DNA of 64,000 nt from Druceiella hillmani (Eukaryota; Arthropoda; Insecta; Lepidoptera; Hepialidae): the NCBI GenBank assembly GCA_039881145.1, contig JAYKKI010000007.1, positions 36,908,501 to 36,972,500 on the forward strand, read 5' to 3'. Below are positions 37,221-49,412 of the stretch, piece after piece. The position numbers were made by a program, and so were the translations under genes. Below the pieces are notes generated by a model. It was not told the DNA's origin. It was given only the letters and a program-made list of their open reading frames with translations, and ran no database searches. Numbering within the stretch: the first letter of the stretch is position 1; the number at the start of each line of letters is the position of its first letter.

Positions 37221-38514
37221 AGCCAGATGCTAGTATTACGCATCGCTGTTTCGTATTTTGTCAAAATTTAGCAAGAGGTTTAAATACAAAAATAACTATA
37301 GGTAACAAATCTAGACATGGATTTAAATTAATATTTTAAATTTCAAATCTAGAGGTGTGATAGTTTTGTCATAAAGGTGCCACAAAACTGTATGGGTTGC
37401 GGGATAGTGATAGAGCTCGCTCCGCTCATCCTAATATACATTTTTAACACAACTAAAAAGACGTACTTTTGCATAAAACTAATTTTATGAGAAAATATAT
37501 GAATAGCTACTTAACGAAGATATTTTCAGTCCATTTTTTTTTAATTTTCATTTGAAAAGCTTTTAAAAACTGATTATCCATCTGTCATAAAGAAACTGAA
37601 AAAGAAAAACAATGTGAAAATCTTTACAAGTGATAAGGCAGAAATCGTATGCGAATACTACTACAAATGTATATACGTAATAATTGCTTAGCGGAGATTT
37701 TTGGAGGGAAAATATAGATTCTCCTTTTTAGTGTAACATGAGGAATAATACCTAAAGAATACTTTGCAGGTATTTAAGACATAGCATAGATAATACAATC
37801 TGAAACATTCTCATTCTTAAAAGAAAATATCTAACCTGTAGATATCTAACGTAAAATATAATAGTATCTTGCCTGGAGGTTTTTCCATATAGTAATATTG
37901 ATTTAAGCTCTTTTAGATTCACTTTTATTTCCTAAAATTTGGGAAAGTTGGACTTATATTTTGATATGGTTTATCAAAGCAATATCGTAATGATGGATAA
38001 TTTTTCTTTGCAAAAACATTTTAATCTTAAAATATTAATTATACATATTATAATTAATATTAATATATATATATATATATATATAATATAATAAAATTTT
38101 GATAATCGACTGAAAGAATTGTTCATTGTAATTTTATTTCTTTAATATTTTTTTAATAGTGTGGTTCGAAATGGAATAAATATAAAAATATATAAATTTG
38201 AATAGTTTTTTTTTCAGTTTTCAGGTTTTGGCGAGTAAGTTCAGAAATCTTGTTTATATCTAGAAATATTTATTACATCATTTAAAACACTACCGTCGTA
38301 TTTCCTTTTTCATAATAGCAAAAAAAAGGCTGTACATGCGAGTATCAATTACAATTATTATTATTTTTTGCATATTTAAAAAAAAAACTGAAATAATCTT
38401 TATTGGTAGTATTTTGCTACCAATATATTCATAGACATATTCATAAAAGTAACAAAATTTATATAGCTGTTTTTTTATAGGGATTTAATATTATTATTTT
38501 GCTGAAAATTAAAT

Positions 38515-38764
38515 TTGAATATATTTGGCGTTCATTTTATAAAAATTCATTATCACTAAATTTATATTCAGAACCAAATGAAAATGTAACATTATTTTTA
38601 CTTTTTTTAAATTCTTAACCACGACCTAAGTTTCGTTTTATGACAACATCTTCAGTTCCGTAATAGGCAAAGATTCTTATTTGCAACGAAACCTAAGTCG
38701 TGTTTAAGAATTTAAATAAAGTAGAAACAATACTAAATCGCGTAGTTTCATTCGCTTGTGAATA
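38515..38764. mobile_element. Miniature inverted Penelope element, decayed
   Basis: About 250 bp: the inverted ORF-start tail on the left (TTGAATATATTTGGCGTTC), a minus-orientation arm with degraded hammerhead (near 38630-38660), a short middle, then a plus-orientation arm from CAACGAAACCTAAGTCGTG to TTTCATTCGCTTGTG. A probable 10-bp duplication AAAATTAAAT flanks it (38505-38514 and 38765-38774). Its orientation matches that of the large element. Confidence 0.7.
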
Positions 38765-38803
38765 AAAATTAAATAATCTATGTGATTGCTCAAGCAGCAG
38801 CGC

Positions 38804-38829
38804 TCTGTTCAGACATAGGTCTGAACAGA
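38804..38829. repeat. Perfect 11-bp hairpin
   Basis: TCTGTTCAGAC pairs with GTCTGAACAGA across a 4-base loop. The flanks AGCAG and CTGCT extend the fold with bulges. It sits just right of the mini-Penelope copy. Confidence 0.7.
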
Positions 38830-39009
38830 ACAGGCTGCTTAGTACTTTCATTTTGACGGTGCCGAGATCCATTTTGTCAGTTGTGATTTTTAACTTCGAA
38901 ATTTTCGTTTCTATTCGATTAAACATGAACAATTGATCGTTATTATTTCCAGAGTTGTAACTTGCAGTGATAATTTTTTTTTCAAAAATAAGCAGTGGAA
39001 GAATTCATA

Positions 39010-39998
39010 GAACAAACTTTTTAAGTGACGTCAGGAATAAGAAATAGGGTAAATTTAAAATAGTATTTGAATAAACTATTTAATTGAAGTATCAGGTCGT
39101 AAATCGCATTAAATATTCTCCATTTCTATTTCTACTATTATTGCTGAAAAGATAGATGAATCTAATCAAACCAAATATACTTTTATCTGTAAACTACATT
39201 ACAGACTTTTTAAGTGACGTCAGTAATAAGAAAAAGGGTAAATTAAATATAGTATTTGAATAAACTATTTAATTGAAGTATCAGGTCGTAAATCGCATTA
39301 AATATTCTCCATTTTCTATTTCTACTATTATTGCTAAAAAGATAGATGAATCTAATCAAACCAAATGTACTTTTATCTGTAAACTACATTCCAGACTTTT
39401 TAAGTGACGTCAGTAATAAGAAAAAGGGTAAATTAAAAATAGTATTTGAATAAACTATTTAATTGAAGTATCAGGTCGTAAATCGCAATAAATATTCTCC
39501 ATTTATATTTCTACTATTATTGCTAAAAAGATAGATGAATCTAATCAAACCAAATATACTTTTATCTGTAAACTACATTCCAGACTTTTTAAGTGACGTC
39601 GGGAATAAGAAAAAGGGTAAATTAAAAATAGTATTTGAATAAACTATTTAATTGAAGTATCAGGTCGTAAATCGCATTAAATATTCTCCATTTATATTTC
39701 TAGTATTATAGCTACAAAAATTTAGATAAATATAATCAAACCAAATATACTTTTATCTGTAAACTACATTCCAGACTTTTTAAGTGACGTCGGGAATAAG
39801 AAAAAGGGTAAATTAAAAATAGTATTTGAATAAACTATTTAATTGAAGTATCAGGTCGTAAATCGCATTAAACATTCTCCATTTCTACATTTTTTCAAAC
39901 ATTCTCCATTTATATTTCTACTATTATAGCTAAAAAGATAGATGAATCTAATCGAACCAAATATACTCTTATCTGTAAACTACATTCCAGACTTTTTA
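39010..39998. repeat. Satellite array, about 190-bp monomer, five copies
   Basis: Monomers start with CTTTTTAAGTGACGTC; that motif recurs at 39023, 39212, 39402, 39591 and 39782 (spacing 189-191). The last copy is followed by a rearranged partial repeat. The first three monomers carry TGACGTCA, the full CRE/ATF palindrome. Later ones have TGACGTCG. Neither unit A nor unit C has this array. Confidence 0.93.
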
Positions 39999-40626
39999 TA
40001 TACATTACACAAAATTTGCATAAATTGAAATAAGTTCCATAATAAATTTACGCAAAAGCCTTAATGGATTTTATATGATATTGATTTCAAATAAAGAATG
40101 TAAACGAGCATTAGATGGGTGTGTCAAAAATTACAGACGAAAAAGAATTGTGATTTTTCCCGGAAGTAGTTTAAAAAATTCTTTAAGATTATATGGTTCC
40201 GAATTCTTATAAATCTAATTTTAATATTAACTGAATTTATTAAAGATAATACAAAATAAGTTATATAGTACAAAATAAGTTATATATACGAAAATAGGAA
40301 AAATTAAAAATAAATTACATATATTCAAAAACATATCCATTAAATTGACTTTATTATCTGTTAATTCACGCTTATTATTTTACCCAACAGGTGAAGTATT
40401 TTGCGGCCAGAAACAGAAACGATATGAAGTCTACAATTGTCAACTTATATTACCTCACTATTAATATTATCTTATGTATCGTTTACTCCATTGACTTATT
40501 CCTCCATGTTTAACACTGTATTTTAAATTGAATTCATGTTAGACAATATTTTTAAATTAATTTTTACCTCACTCTGTTTACCCATTTGTAAGGAAGCGAT
40601 ATATTATTAATATATTTAAATACATT

Positions 40627-40720
40627 ATGTCAGAGAGTAGCGACCCAAATTTAAAATCATTTATAGTGGGTATCGGAGTGAAAAAGATACGTCTTGTAGT
40701 CCATATTTTGTAATGCCTAA
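40627..40720 (+). pseudogene. Candidate exon relic at unit end (third copy)
   Basis: Keeps ATG and reads MSESSDPNLK like the 16192 copy, then loses one base and goes out of frame. Compare 14105-14203 and 16192-16290. Confidence 0.25.
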
Positions 40721-41090
40721 TAAAACTTAACGAAGTAGAAACTCCATCGATATTTTGCGGTCCAGTGTAAAGGCATTATGTATCAAGTTTTTTTGTAGTT
40801 TTCAGCTAGGTTTCGGAGATAAATTTATATAATTTGTATTATGGACTATATAGCACATGCATTTAAAACTATAGTTTAATTTTGTATATTTAAAATGATT
40901 AATGTTTGAGTTTTATATTTCAGTAATTGTTAGACATAATCAAAATATTCCGGAGTTTAATTGTATCGTCTACATGGCGATATATTTCTTCAAAATTCTA
41001 TTTTCTTTCTGACTCGTCAACTAAAGATGTCATATACGTCAATATAATACAACTGCAATAGACATTGATAAAAGTACCATTCACAAAAAT

Positions 41091-41280
41091 AAGCTGAAAT
41101 GAATTCGGCGAAAATGTATATTGGCGGGTATGAAATGCAAATTTCTTAAGAAACTAGTAAGTTTAATAAATTTTCCAAGGTATCTTAAGCTGAAATGAAT
41201 TCGGCGAAAATGTATATTGGCGGGTATGAAATGCAAATTTCTTAAGAAAATAGTAAGTTTAATAAATTTTCCAAGGTATA
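41091..41280. repeat. 96-bp tandem duplication in unit C
   Basis: Two nearly identical copies starting AAGCTGAAATGAATTCGGCG at 41091 and 41187. Unit A has a single version near 2015-2110. The near identity marks it as recent compared with the unit duplication. Confidence 0.9.
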
Positions 41281-41865
41281 CCCAATAACCATTCGTTAAG
41301 AGAAAACTTTTATTTACCTAATATTTACAAAACTAATCGGTTTGTGGAAAAAAATATTTCATTCGAAAAATGTGAATTAGTAGCGAAATATTTTTAGCCC
41401 TCCGAATTAAATCCAGACAGAATAAACTGAAGCAAGCCTACATAAAAACTTCTGCCAATCAGGAAAACTATATTGCTACAATACGTTTAATTTGCGTTCT
41501 GGTGTTTACTCAGGGTCAGAGCGGAATATCAGCTACACGTGTACAACTAGTGCTGTGGTTGTTTATTGCTCCATATGCAAGTAGAGGTAGATTCATAGGT
41601 ATAACTTTTATATTATTTTCCTGATTGTTTATTTTGTTTTAAATTAATAGACTTGTATAAAGTACAAATGTATTTTTCATGTTTATGCTCCTAGTATATT
41701 TTATAACATAATTTTTTGTTTCACAAACTAAACTACTAGATAATTTTCTTTTATTTGAAAAAATTATATTTTCATATTTTTAAAAATGTCAACGTTTGTT
41801 CTAGAGGATAAAATAAAAATATTTAATCAAATATAATGACTATAAAAGTAGATTAAATACTGCAA

Positions 41866-41868
<3 letters not shown>

Positions 41869-41905
<37 letters not shown>
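41869..41905. repeat. (TA)n microsatellite
   Basis: About 18 TA units. The matching places in units A (near 2735) and B (near 15165) have only short AT-rich sequence. Confidence 0.95.
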
Positions 41906-41906
<1 letters not shown>

Positions 41907-42895
41907 TTCTCTAAACTTAATTAATAACTTGATTTTTCAACCTTCTAACGCTCATATTGAGATAATATGTAATGAAGTAAACATCAAGTGGCGACAGTAA
42001 AGCAAAAAAAATTATGTGTTTCATTTAACAATTATAATGAATGTTCCATCTTGAAACCAAAAGAGGTAAATGGATATTCTGAATGTAACTTATGACCCAT
42101 GTAATAAATCACTTTAAATACATATGAGTCGTATGTAATTTGAGTGAAATTTAGATCTCCAAAATAATTTTATTTTGGGAAACGCTAGCTAAACTTGGAA
42201 AAAAAGATAAAAAAATATTCAAATACGAATCATATTGGACTAACAACTGTTCAGTTCTATGAATTTACAAAATCATTATCGATATTCTTGTTGACAAATT
42301 ATAAAATGCAAAGATGAGGTCACAATTTTTACGACTCTTATATAACTTTCATTTAACCCAAGTCATATCTTAAATTAATATGATAATGTTTATTATAGTT
42401 TGCATTCACAAAATACAATTAGGAACTAGGTTTTCCCTAAAACACTCAATCCGAAATTTTGCTTCTACCGTACATCAAAACAGTTTCTAAGATAAAAGAG
42501 TGTACAAAAATTAATCATAAAAGTTTAAAAAATGAAAAAATTTGAAAATTGAATATTTTTCATTTTTTAAATCACATCGCCCGTAGATTTTTGACTAAAT
42601 TACATTCAGCGTTTTTTGAATATCGGTGATGAAATATGTACTAATTTATTCTATCACTTGCCAATAAAGCATAAAACATTCCAAAACTTTTCCGAGACTT
42701 GAAATTTCCTTTAAAAAATAGGTATATTTGATTAATTGGAGAAACAATGAATTTTATGATTTTAATACTTTTCTATAATTCAAATACGGTATAACATAAA
42801 ACCTTGAATAAAATCTAACTTTTAAAGCAAAAAGACACATGCAGTTTAAAACGAAATTACATACGAAATTAAAAGTAGCTTTGTATATATTATTA

Positions 42896-43045
42896 ATAGA
42901 TTTCGTTGTATTACAACACCTTCAGGTGTCAATCTTTGCTAATTGCCCACTTGAAGATGTTGTAATACAATGAAACCTAGGACGTGGTAAAGAACTTAAA
43001 GAAAGTAGAAATAATACTACATCACGTAGTTTTCGTTTAATTATT
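42896..43045. mobile_element. Miniature inverted Penelope element, truncated
   Basis: The left arm keeps only the hammerhead end in minus orientation (AGATTTCGTTGTATTACAAC, then CACCTTCAGGTG). A short middle with TCTTTGCTAA follows, then a full plus arm with one changed core base (TTGAAGA for CTGAAGA) through the CATCACGTAGTTTTCG tail. The flanks share ATTATTAA, but a target duplication is not certain. Confidence 0.7.
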
Positions 43046-44212
43046 AAAAATAACGACATTAAAAGTAACATTACCTTAGCTAAGTTCATAGAAATTCGGT
43101 ATAAGTGACTTAAATCAAATGCAAAAATAATTTTTTGATTCGAAATATACATTTATTATGTGACATATATTTACATTGTGAAATATATTACATTGTGGTA
43201 TTTATTTACATTGTGAGAATTAATATTATAGAGGTTTATTATTTGTAACCTAAGTTTGTGCTTAACCCTCATAGTGCAGGTTATATACGTAGTTAATAAA
43301 TTTTTTATATTTTTAGTTATGTTTGTGTCATTTTCAAAATCGCTTGGAAAATTTTATATCTGGGTTTTCCAAGACTCCTAAATTCTCCGGGGCTTTCCTT
43401 TGAAAAATAAATATTTTACTTATTAGACAACCAACGAGTTTAATGATTTTGACATTTATCTATAATTGGTAGGGAGTCATACTGTACGAAAAGGTATAAG
43501 ATAGAAAATATTTATTAACTATATTATGAATTCTAAAATGACAACATCTTTATCTATCACTGAGCTTTAAGTTAGGAATAATATGTTTAAACAAAAATCA
43601 AGCTGAAGTAAGATTGTCTTAATAAAACCTGAAATCGCTCATACTTTCTGATATCCCACGTTATTTAACAAAACACAGATGAAGTAATTCTTTCTTTTCT
43701 GTGATTAAACAGGTATACAATTAAATAGATCAAAAATTTGCATAAGTAGAAAGATGATATTAATATATTTAGGATGTCTATTTACAGCTAAACAATTTTA
43801 ATATATGCATTTATGAGGTATTTCTTGAGCCTACAAAAATTTATTGAAGTTGAATGAGACTTTTGGACTATTCACAGTTACACATTTTAACCAAGTCGAT
43901 TATAATAAAAAATATTTGAGTTAATTTTCAGTCCCGATATACTAAACTTTGTGTCAAAAAATGAAAAAGCACTGTTGTATATACGTCGGCAATAGTTTTT
44001 TAAAACATGATTTACACAAATATTTAAAAAAAAGATAAAAAAATTCCATATGCAAATAGGTGTATCCACTTTCTACATTGATTCGCATCTACCAAAGTAA
44101 GCTACTTACCACATTAAATTGCATACCACATTTTCCATTGTATGTGCTTTGACTATCGTAATTATCACAGTAAGAAAACTACGCTGGTATATTCGGAAAC
44201 TAAGAATAAAAG

Positions 44213-44214
<2 letters not shown>

Positions 44215-44280
<66 letters not shown>

Positions 44281-44310
44281 TATGTGTGTGTGTGTATGTA
44301 TATATACATA
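44215..44310. repeat. (TA)n plus (TG)n microsatellite
   Basis: About 31 TA units, then TGTGTGTGTGTG and more TA. Frames through it translate to IYIYIY and are not genes. Confidence 0.95.
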
Positions 44311-44879
44311 TTTAATCAATGTTAATAAGAAAGTAACAATCATAAACTTCACTTTGAGTATAATAAAGGTTTTTGGACTCGACATGTGAACTACTGAAAA
44401 GTTTATTGTACAAAAGTCATAATCTATACCAAATAATTATATTAAAAGATATTACTGATCAATCTGCTCAACGAAATTTATAAATTTTGTTGAAAGCCAT
44501 TGAGCAGAATGGACAGATTTAGAAGAAAACTAAGCAAAATAAATTTTATGCACCGTATTATTTTTAACTGAGGCATAATAATCCTGGCATAGAATTGTCG
44601 CTAAATATTGCTCTAATTTATCATTAAAATCAAACTAAATGCATTTTACAAAAATTTATCAAAAGATATTCCAATAAGTCTTTTTATGCAACCTTGTTTT
44701 TCGTGATGATCGATTGAAATTTTAATAATATTAACTTTATAAGTTATTGTATACCGAAATTTTTGCCTCAGCCTTAATCGTAAATTGGAAATACTTTTAG
44801 TTGAAAGTTTTGCGAATATTTTTTAAATAAAATTATACTTTTGACATGTTTCAATTTATATTTAAAATGATAAATACAT

Positions 44880-44972
44880 TTAGTGAATATTATGCGAAAT
44901 GATATTTTACGGCCGCTTGAACTTATTTGTTCCAGTGTAATATGTGTTGCGCGGTTTGGGACGCCCACATAG
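44880..44972 (+). pseudogene. Candidate short exon (unit C copy, start lost)
   Basis: Same frame as 7221-7349 without its ATG, reading LVNIMRNDILRPLELICSS, then VARFGTPT, with a stop at 44970. The third-position bias of its differences from unit A is the main reason to suspect a coding past. Confidence 0.3.
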
Positions 44973-45223
44973 CTGAAAACGATATTTTCCATTCTATTTC
45001 AGAGTCAATTAATACCACCTTATTTTCATACGTATTTACATACATAAATATATTTTTATTTGGATGAAACGAGTTTGTGAAAATGTATTTAAATATCTAT
45101 TTTAAATCCTATTGGATAGAGTATTTTCCCGAGAGAAGAATATACGCTGTCTATTTTTCTAATTATTTAAAATAATAAAAGGAGAGTTTACACAGATTTT
45201 ACGAATTGCTTACTAAGATAATA

Positions 45224-45611
45224 CTAGCGTGACCCGTGCGAAGTCTTCGCATTATTTATTCTATTTTATTAAAATTGACATATAGAGGCGCAAGTATCAA
45301 AAGCATTGAGCTAAAGCGCCACTTTATTTATACGTGAGTGGATTTGAAATTAAACGAAAATTTTACCGACCGTCAATCATATTGACGTTGAGCCGTTAGA
45401 TGGCAGCATTGTTGTTTTGTGTATATAATTTTAATAATTAATTAATTTGCAAAAACAATAGCAATAATAAATTTTTTATTTGTGGATGCCGGTAGAGCAA
45501 GCAATTATCTATAAAATGATATATAATTTATGTGGATTAGTTGTGAGGTTTTTTCTAAAAAGGGAGTGTAACATGTTAACCTTAGCGTATTAATATATAT
45601 GATGATGATGA
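45224..45611 (-). mobile_element. Non-autonomous Helitron-type element, reverse copy
   Basis: A 388-bp copy of the element at 32745-33154, in opposite orientation. On the minus strand it starts TCATCATCATCATATATATT and ends with the GCGAAGACTTCGC hairpin and CTAG followed by T. The minus-strand flanks ATTAAACCA and TATTATCTTA match the unfilled site in units A (near 7590) and B (near 21690), which proves insertion between A and T with no duplication. Confidence 0.85.
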
Positions 45612-46384
45612 TGGTTTAATCAAATCCCAGGGTTATTATAACTGTCTTATATTCTTATATAAATTATGTTAGAAAGTAATAGACTAACAGAATACTCTTA
45701 TTTCCTTTCTTTTTTATTTTCTAGAATATGGATGAAATGTACCTTCTTTAGTTTTTTTTATTTATTACATATAAGTGAATACTCAACACTCTTTATATGA
45801 AAGCCTCACGGGCTCATTAGAATTTTGCCAGTTTTACTTTAATTAGTCATAGTTCAGAGGATCATTTAAAAAAAAAGTTTATTTCATTAAATATCATTAC
45901 AAATAATGTATAAATATATTTGTATCGATAACATACGATTAGCAAAACTATGAAAAAGAATAGAGAGTGGAAACATTTGTCTTCTGCATTATCTAATTAG
46001 GGAAATTTAGCCGAAATGGAAAGCAAATCAAAACGTTTTCTTAAGGGTAACGTTGTCTCATTTTTTGATGATGAGGTATAGCAAATATGCTTCTTTGAAT
46101 CCAAATGACCTTTAGGAATGTAAATAAAAAATAAAGCAAAAATAAAGACAGGAAGAGGCACATTGCGATGCTTTTGGGGACTCACATCTTGTGTTAATAA
46201 ACCATTTCAATGACACATCACTTGTTGGGATTGTGTCCTGGATCTATTTATGAGAAGATGTTTAAAAATTAACTAAAAGTATATTTTATAATATCGTGTG
46301 TATATAATTAAAATACATTTTATAACGAAATTTCTTTAGATGTGAGTTACTATGCTATGCGGGATATCAATTGGTCCAAAAAAA

Positions 46385-46385
46385 A

Positions 46386-46451
<66 letters not shown>
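46385..46451. repeat. (TA)n microsatellite
   Basis: About 32 TA units at the same relative place as 8860-8891 in unit A and the TGCG tract in unit B. Confidence 0.95.
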
Positions 46452-46452
<1 letters not shown>

Positions 46453-48511
46453 CATCGATAATAAGATAATGTCAATGATTTTATAGGATGAATATTAGTT
46501 CGGTAAATGAGGAAAAATGTGGGATTATTATTTGAAAATAAAATAATATACGCATATTATATTAAATTATATTAGAATAAAATATTAATAAAAAATAAAT
46601 CGTAATATTTGGAAATAAAATAGAGAGAGTGATTATGGCTTTAACCGATTTTAATTTTAGTTTAAGTGGCGTTTGAAAAAAGTTTAAATTATATGTAAAA
46701 GTTTAAATTGTATTCACAAACTTGTCTAAATTTTACCACGCTAATGACAAAATTTTCCTCTATACATTTTCACATATTCATGAGATAAACACTTTAAATG
46801 GCATTACAAACAAAATAACGAAGGAAATAATATAAAAGGAAGGAAATTTGTCGTTTCGTCGTCTCGCATCGAATTACTGTTTAAATTATGTTCTATATTT
46901 GATTCTAAGTGCGCTATATAATTATTATAAATTTTTTTTTAAAGTAAAACTGAATTTCTTAATAGAAATAAAAACGTTTGAACACTTATTATTAGTATTG
47001 TCATAATTTTGAATATTCGAATATGTCATCAAATGTCAAAAATCATTACTTGTAGTAAAATATAATACATAAAGAAACCAAATTAAACATTTCTGACGAT
47101 AATATCATTAACAAAATAAGAAAAGTTAAGTAAAGTTTAGAAATTTTTTATGTATATTTTTTTAGAAATATTTTCCTTTTCCTTCATAAACTTTTTTTAT
47201 CTATCTAAGCGTGTACAACGCTTGTTTAGCAGTCTGTAATTAAGAAGAAAAAATATAAGCGTTTAGGTGACTATTAAAAGTAATGCCAAATAATTTTAAG
47301 CGAAAAATAAATAAAAGTAGAATATACAATTTTCCATTATGTTATCAATATATCTAGGTTATTACTTTTGACATTGACCCATATAAATTCATAAAATACA
47401 TGTCAAATACAATATTAATAATAACAAATATGTCCCTATGCTTCAAGATTTTCTGATGCCATACATTTTAATATCGAAATAGGCATTTACTCTAAATGTT
47501 GTGAAATGTTTAATACGTTTAATACAACATTTTATAACCTATCTTTTAGATAACGAAATAAATATAACAAATTTATTTTATGAAGGAAAACAACTTTATT
47601 CGTCGAATGGTTCTTCGACACAATGTGACAGTTATTAAATTTTTTTTCTGTCGTTTCTTGATATACCTCGAAAGATTCAGTGTATGAATTTGGTATGGTT
47701 ACACTGAGTGTGTGCGACAGGTTTAAAATTTTCTGTGTACCTTTTAAATTAATTAGTTAATATTTAAGTCTCCATTTTCATTTAGTACATTAGATAAGAA
47801 ATTTAGAGTTTCTTATAATGATGTTATTACATCACGATTTCCTTGCAATTTCGTCAAGTGTTACGATTATCTCAAGACGAAAGGAAAAAAATTAAAATTT
47901 CGTCAGCTAAACGTCACCCACATCGAGCCAATTTACTGTATTATAGCATCCTTTTACCTTAATTGTTATTTTGAAATAAAATATTCGGAAAATTTAATTG
48001 ACATTATGAAAAAAACTATATTTTGACTGAATTAAATGAATACATTACGCAAATCTTCAAGTACAAATATATGAAAGGAAAAATAAAACTAAACATACTG
48101 AGTGAATAAAATGAGAAGTTTTGAAAACGTAAATGTGCCTAAAATTATAAGAAAAACACAAAGAAATTCTGTTCGAAGAAATTTAAAAGAAAGGAAACGA
48201 AATCGTTTGATTTCTGATATTATCGTTTTTACTCTAATCTTACTTTACTCTAATCTTTTTACTCTAACCTTGTCTACTTGATACAAGGATAATAGGAGTA
48301 AAATATCATTCTCCACTCATAAAGCGAGAATTAATGAATTAATAATTGGATTAATTTATCTTGTTAATATATTTGTTTAAAAGTGTACATGGATTAACGA
48401 TGTAGAGGATATCGGTTTACTCACATTACATACTCACATTTGCGAAAATATACAATTAAAAAGAAAGATGCAGTTTTTTATAGGATTTTATAAGTAGAAA
48501 TGTCCATTGTT

Positions 48512-48560
48512 GAATATATTTGGCGTTAATTTTGTAGAAATTAATTTTTGACAATTAAAA
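48512..48560 (-). mobile_element. Penelope end fragment
   Basis: TTGAATATATTTGGCGTTA followed by TTTTGTAGAAATTA and a CAATTAAAAGAAAA remnant. This is the inverted ORF-start tail and the first bases of the pseudo-LTR, then unrelated sequence. Confidence 0.65.
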
Positions 48561-48854
48561 GAAAATAATTAAATCTGACGACGTTGCTTTGACGACATCG
48601 CGAACTTCGTCAAAGATTCGCTTTAATATCCATATTTATTAAAGTTCGATAAAACTTCATGAAACTACACTCCATTTCATTTTAATTGTAAAAAACTGGA
48701 ATGTTAATAAGGACTAGTGTAAAATAATTTTACAGAATATAGAAAACAAGCAATACTACATTATTTCATTTTTCGTTTAAATAAGTTAATTTGTCGTTTG
48801 TTCTTTTTTTTTAGTAAATATTAATTAATATATATAATACCGTTTTCTTGAAAG

Positions 48855-49111
48855 ATAACAAAATCAGTCATCATATTATCGAGTACATCGAAAATTTATT
48901 TTCAGTCTATCCCAAAAGAAATACACCATCAGGTAGTGATAATTTCAAACCACAGCCTCTGCGGAATGGTCGAACTCATGTAAAATACTGCGGTTGTTTT
49001 GTAATGGGATGTTTGTTTAGTGAAGCAGTGTCAGAGGAAGAGAGTAATGAGATTTCACCACAACTGTCTCCTCAATGTGAATTGGTAATGTTGAATTGTT
49101 GTATTTTGTAA
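48855..49111 (+). CDS. Candidate terminal exon, 85 codons, intact only in unit C
   Basis: An open frame without an ATG start, preceded by a usable splice acceptor (GTTTTCTTGAAAG) and ending at TAA 49109. It reads ISHHIIEYIENLFSVYPKRN, then KYCGCFVMGCLFSEAVSEEE, then SNEISPQLSPQCELVM. Unit B has the same block at about 33220-33400: KYCGCFV is unchanged there and most SEAVSEEESNE codons are recognisable, with changes at third positions, but it is broken by indels and stops. Unit A lacks it. Composition and cross-unit conservation make it the best coding candidate in the array. The family is not recognised. Confidence 0.4.
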
Positions 49112-49412
49112 TTAATCTCTCACACACATAATTTGTACTAATTGGTTATATTTCAAGATACTACATATAACCTAAATTTGTGCAAAAGTATCTCATATTA
49201 TTTGATGTCATTTGACTTGACAGTAAATAATTTAATGATATTGTTAATTACATTATATATACGATTGCGCTCATTTTCTATTTCTTTAAATTGCAATAAA
49301 ACTTATTAGGCACGTCGGTTTTAAACAAGTCTGTCTTCAGTTTACAGCAAATTTAAGGTGTTTTTATTCTCGACAAAACATGTATAACTAGGTATTCAAA
49401 ATATTATATACG

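Larger units (their letters stand above)
14290..40800. repeat. Long tandem repeat, unit B (expanded by insertions)
   Basis: Second copy of the unit, stretched to about 26.5 kb. Relative to unit A it holds extra segments: a duplicate of the unit's own end (15640-16450), an RTE-like LINE tail (around 16860-17335), two miniature Penelope elements (18887-19163 and 21725-21945), a near-complete Penelope element (25472-28873), about 1.8 kb of unknown DNA (28890-30690), a Helitron (32745-33154), about 2 kb near 35466-37450, and a third mini-Penelope plus satellite (38515-39998). Between these, blocks align with unit A: 10423 with 31080, 11160 with 31670, 12600 with 34581, 13040 with 35411, and 13220 with 37560. 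The end block near 40625 matches 14105. Confidence 0.8.
40800..49412. repeat. Long tandem repeat, unit C (partial)
   Basis: Third copy, following the order of unit A up to the block near 48440. It then skips the part corresponding to about 10060-11390 of unit A. It resumes with a segment shared only with unit B (48580-49110 with 32405-33420) and with the block 49110-49400 that matches 11440-11700 and 33410-33720. Homology stops at a Penelope relic at 49413. It contains a reverse-strand Helitron, several (TA)n tracts and a 96-bp tandem duplication. Confidence 0.75.

Noticed and set aside
37380..37440. A possible second Helitron 3' end (GAGCTCGCTCCGCTC before CCTAAT)
   Set aside because: The stem is only about 4 bp, no matching 5' end was found, and no empty site supports it.
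39010..39998. Possible CRISPR-like array
   Set aside because: The monomers are head to tail without unique spacers, and the DNA is eukaryotic; it is a satellite.
44200..44385. A 61-codon minus frame with IYIYIY runs
   Set aside because: It is the translation of the (TA)n tract.
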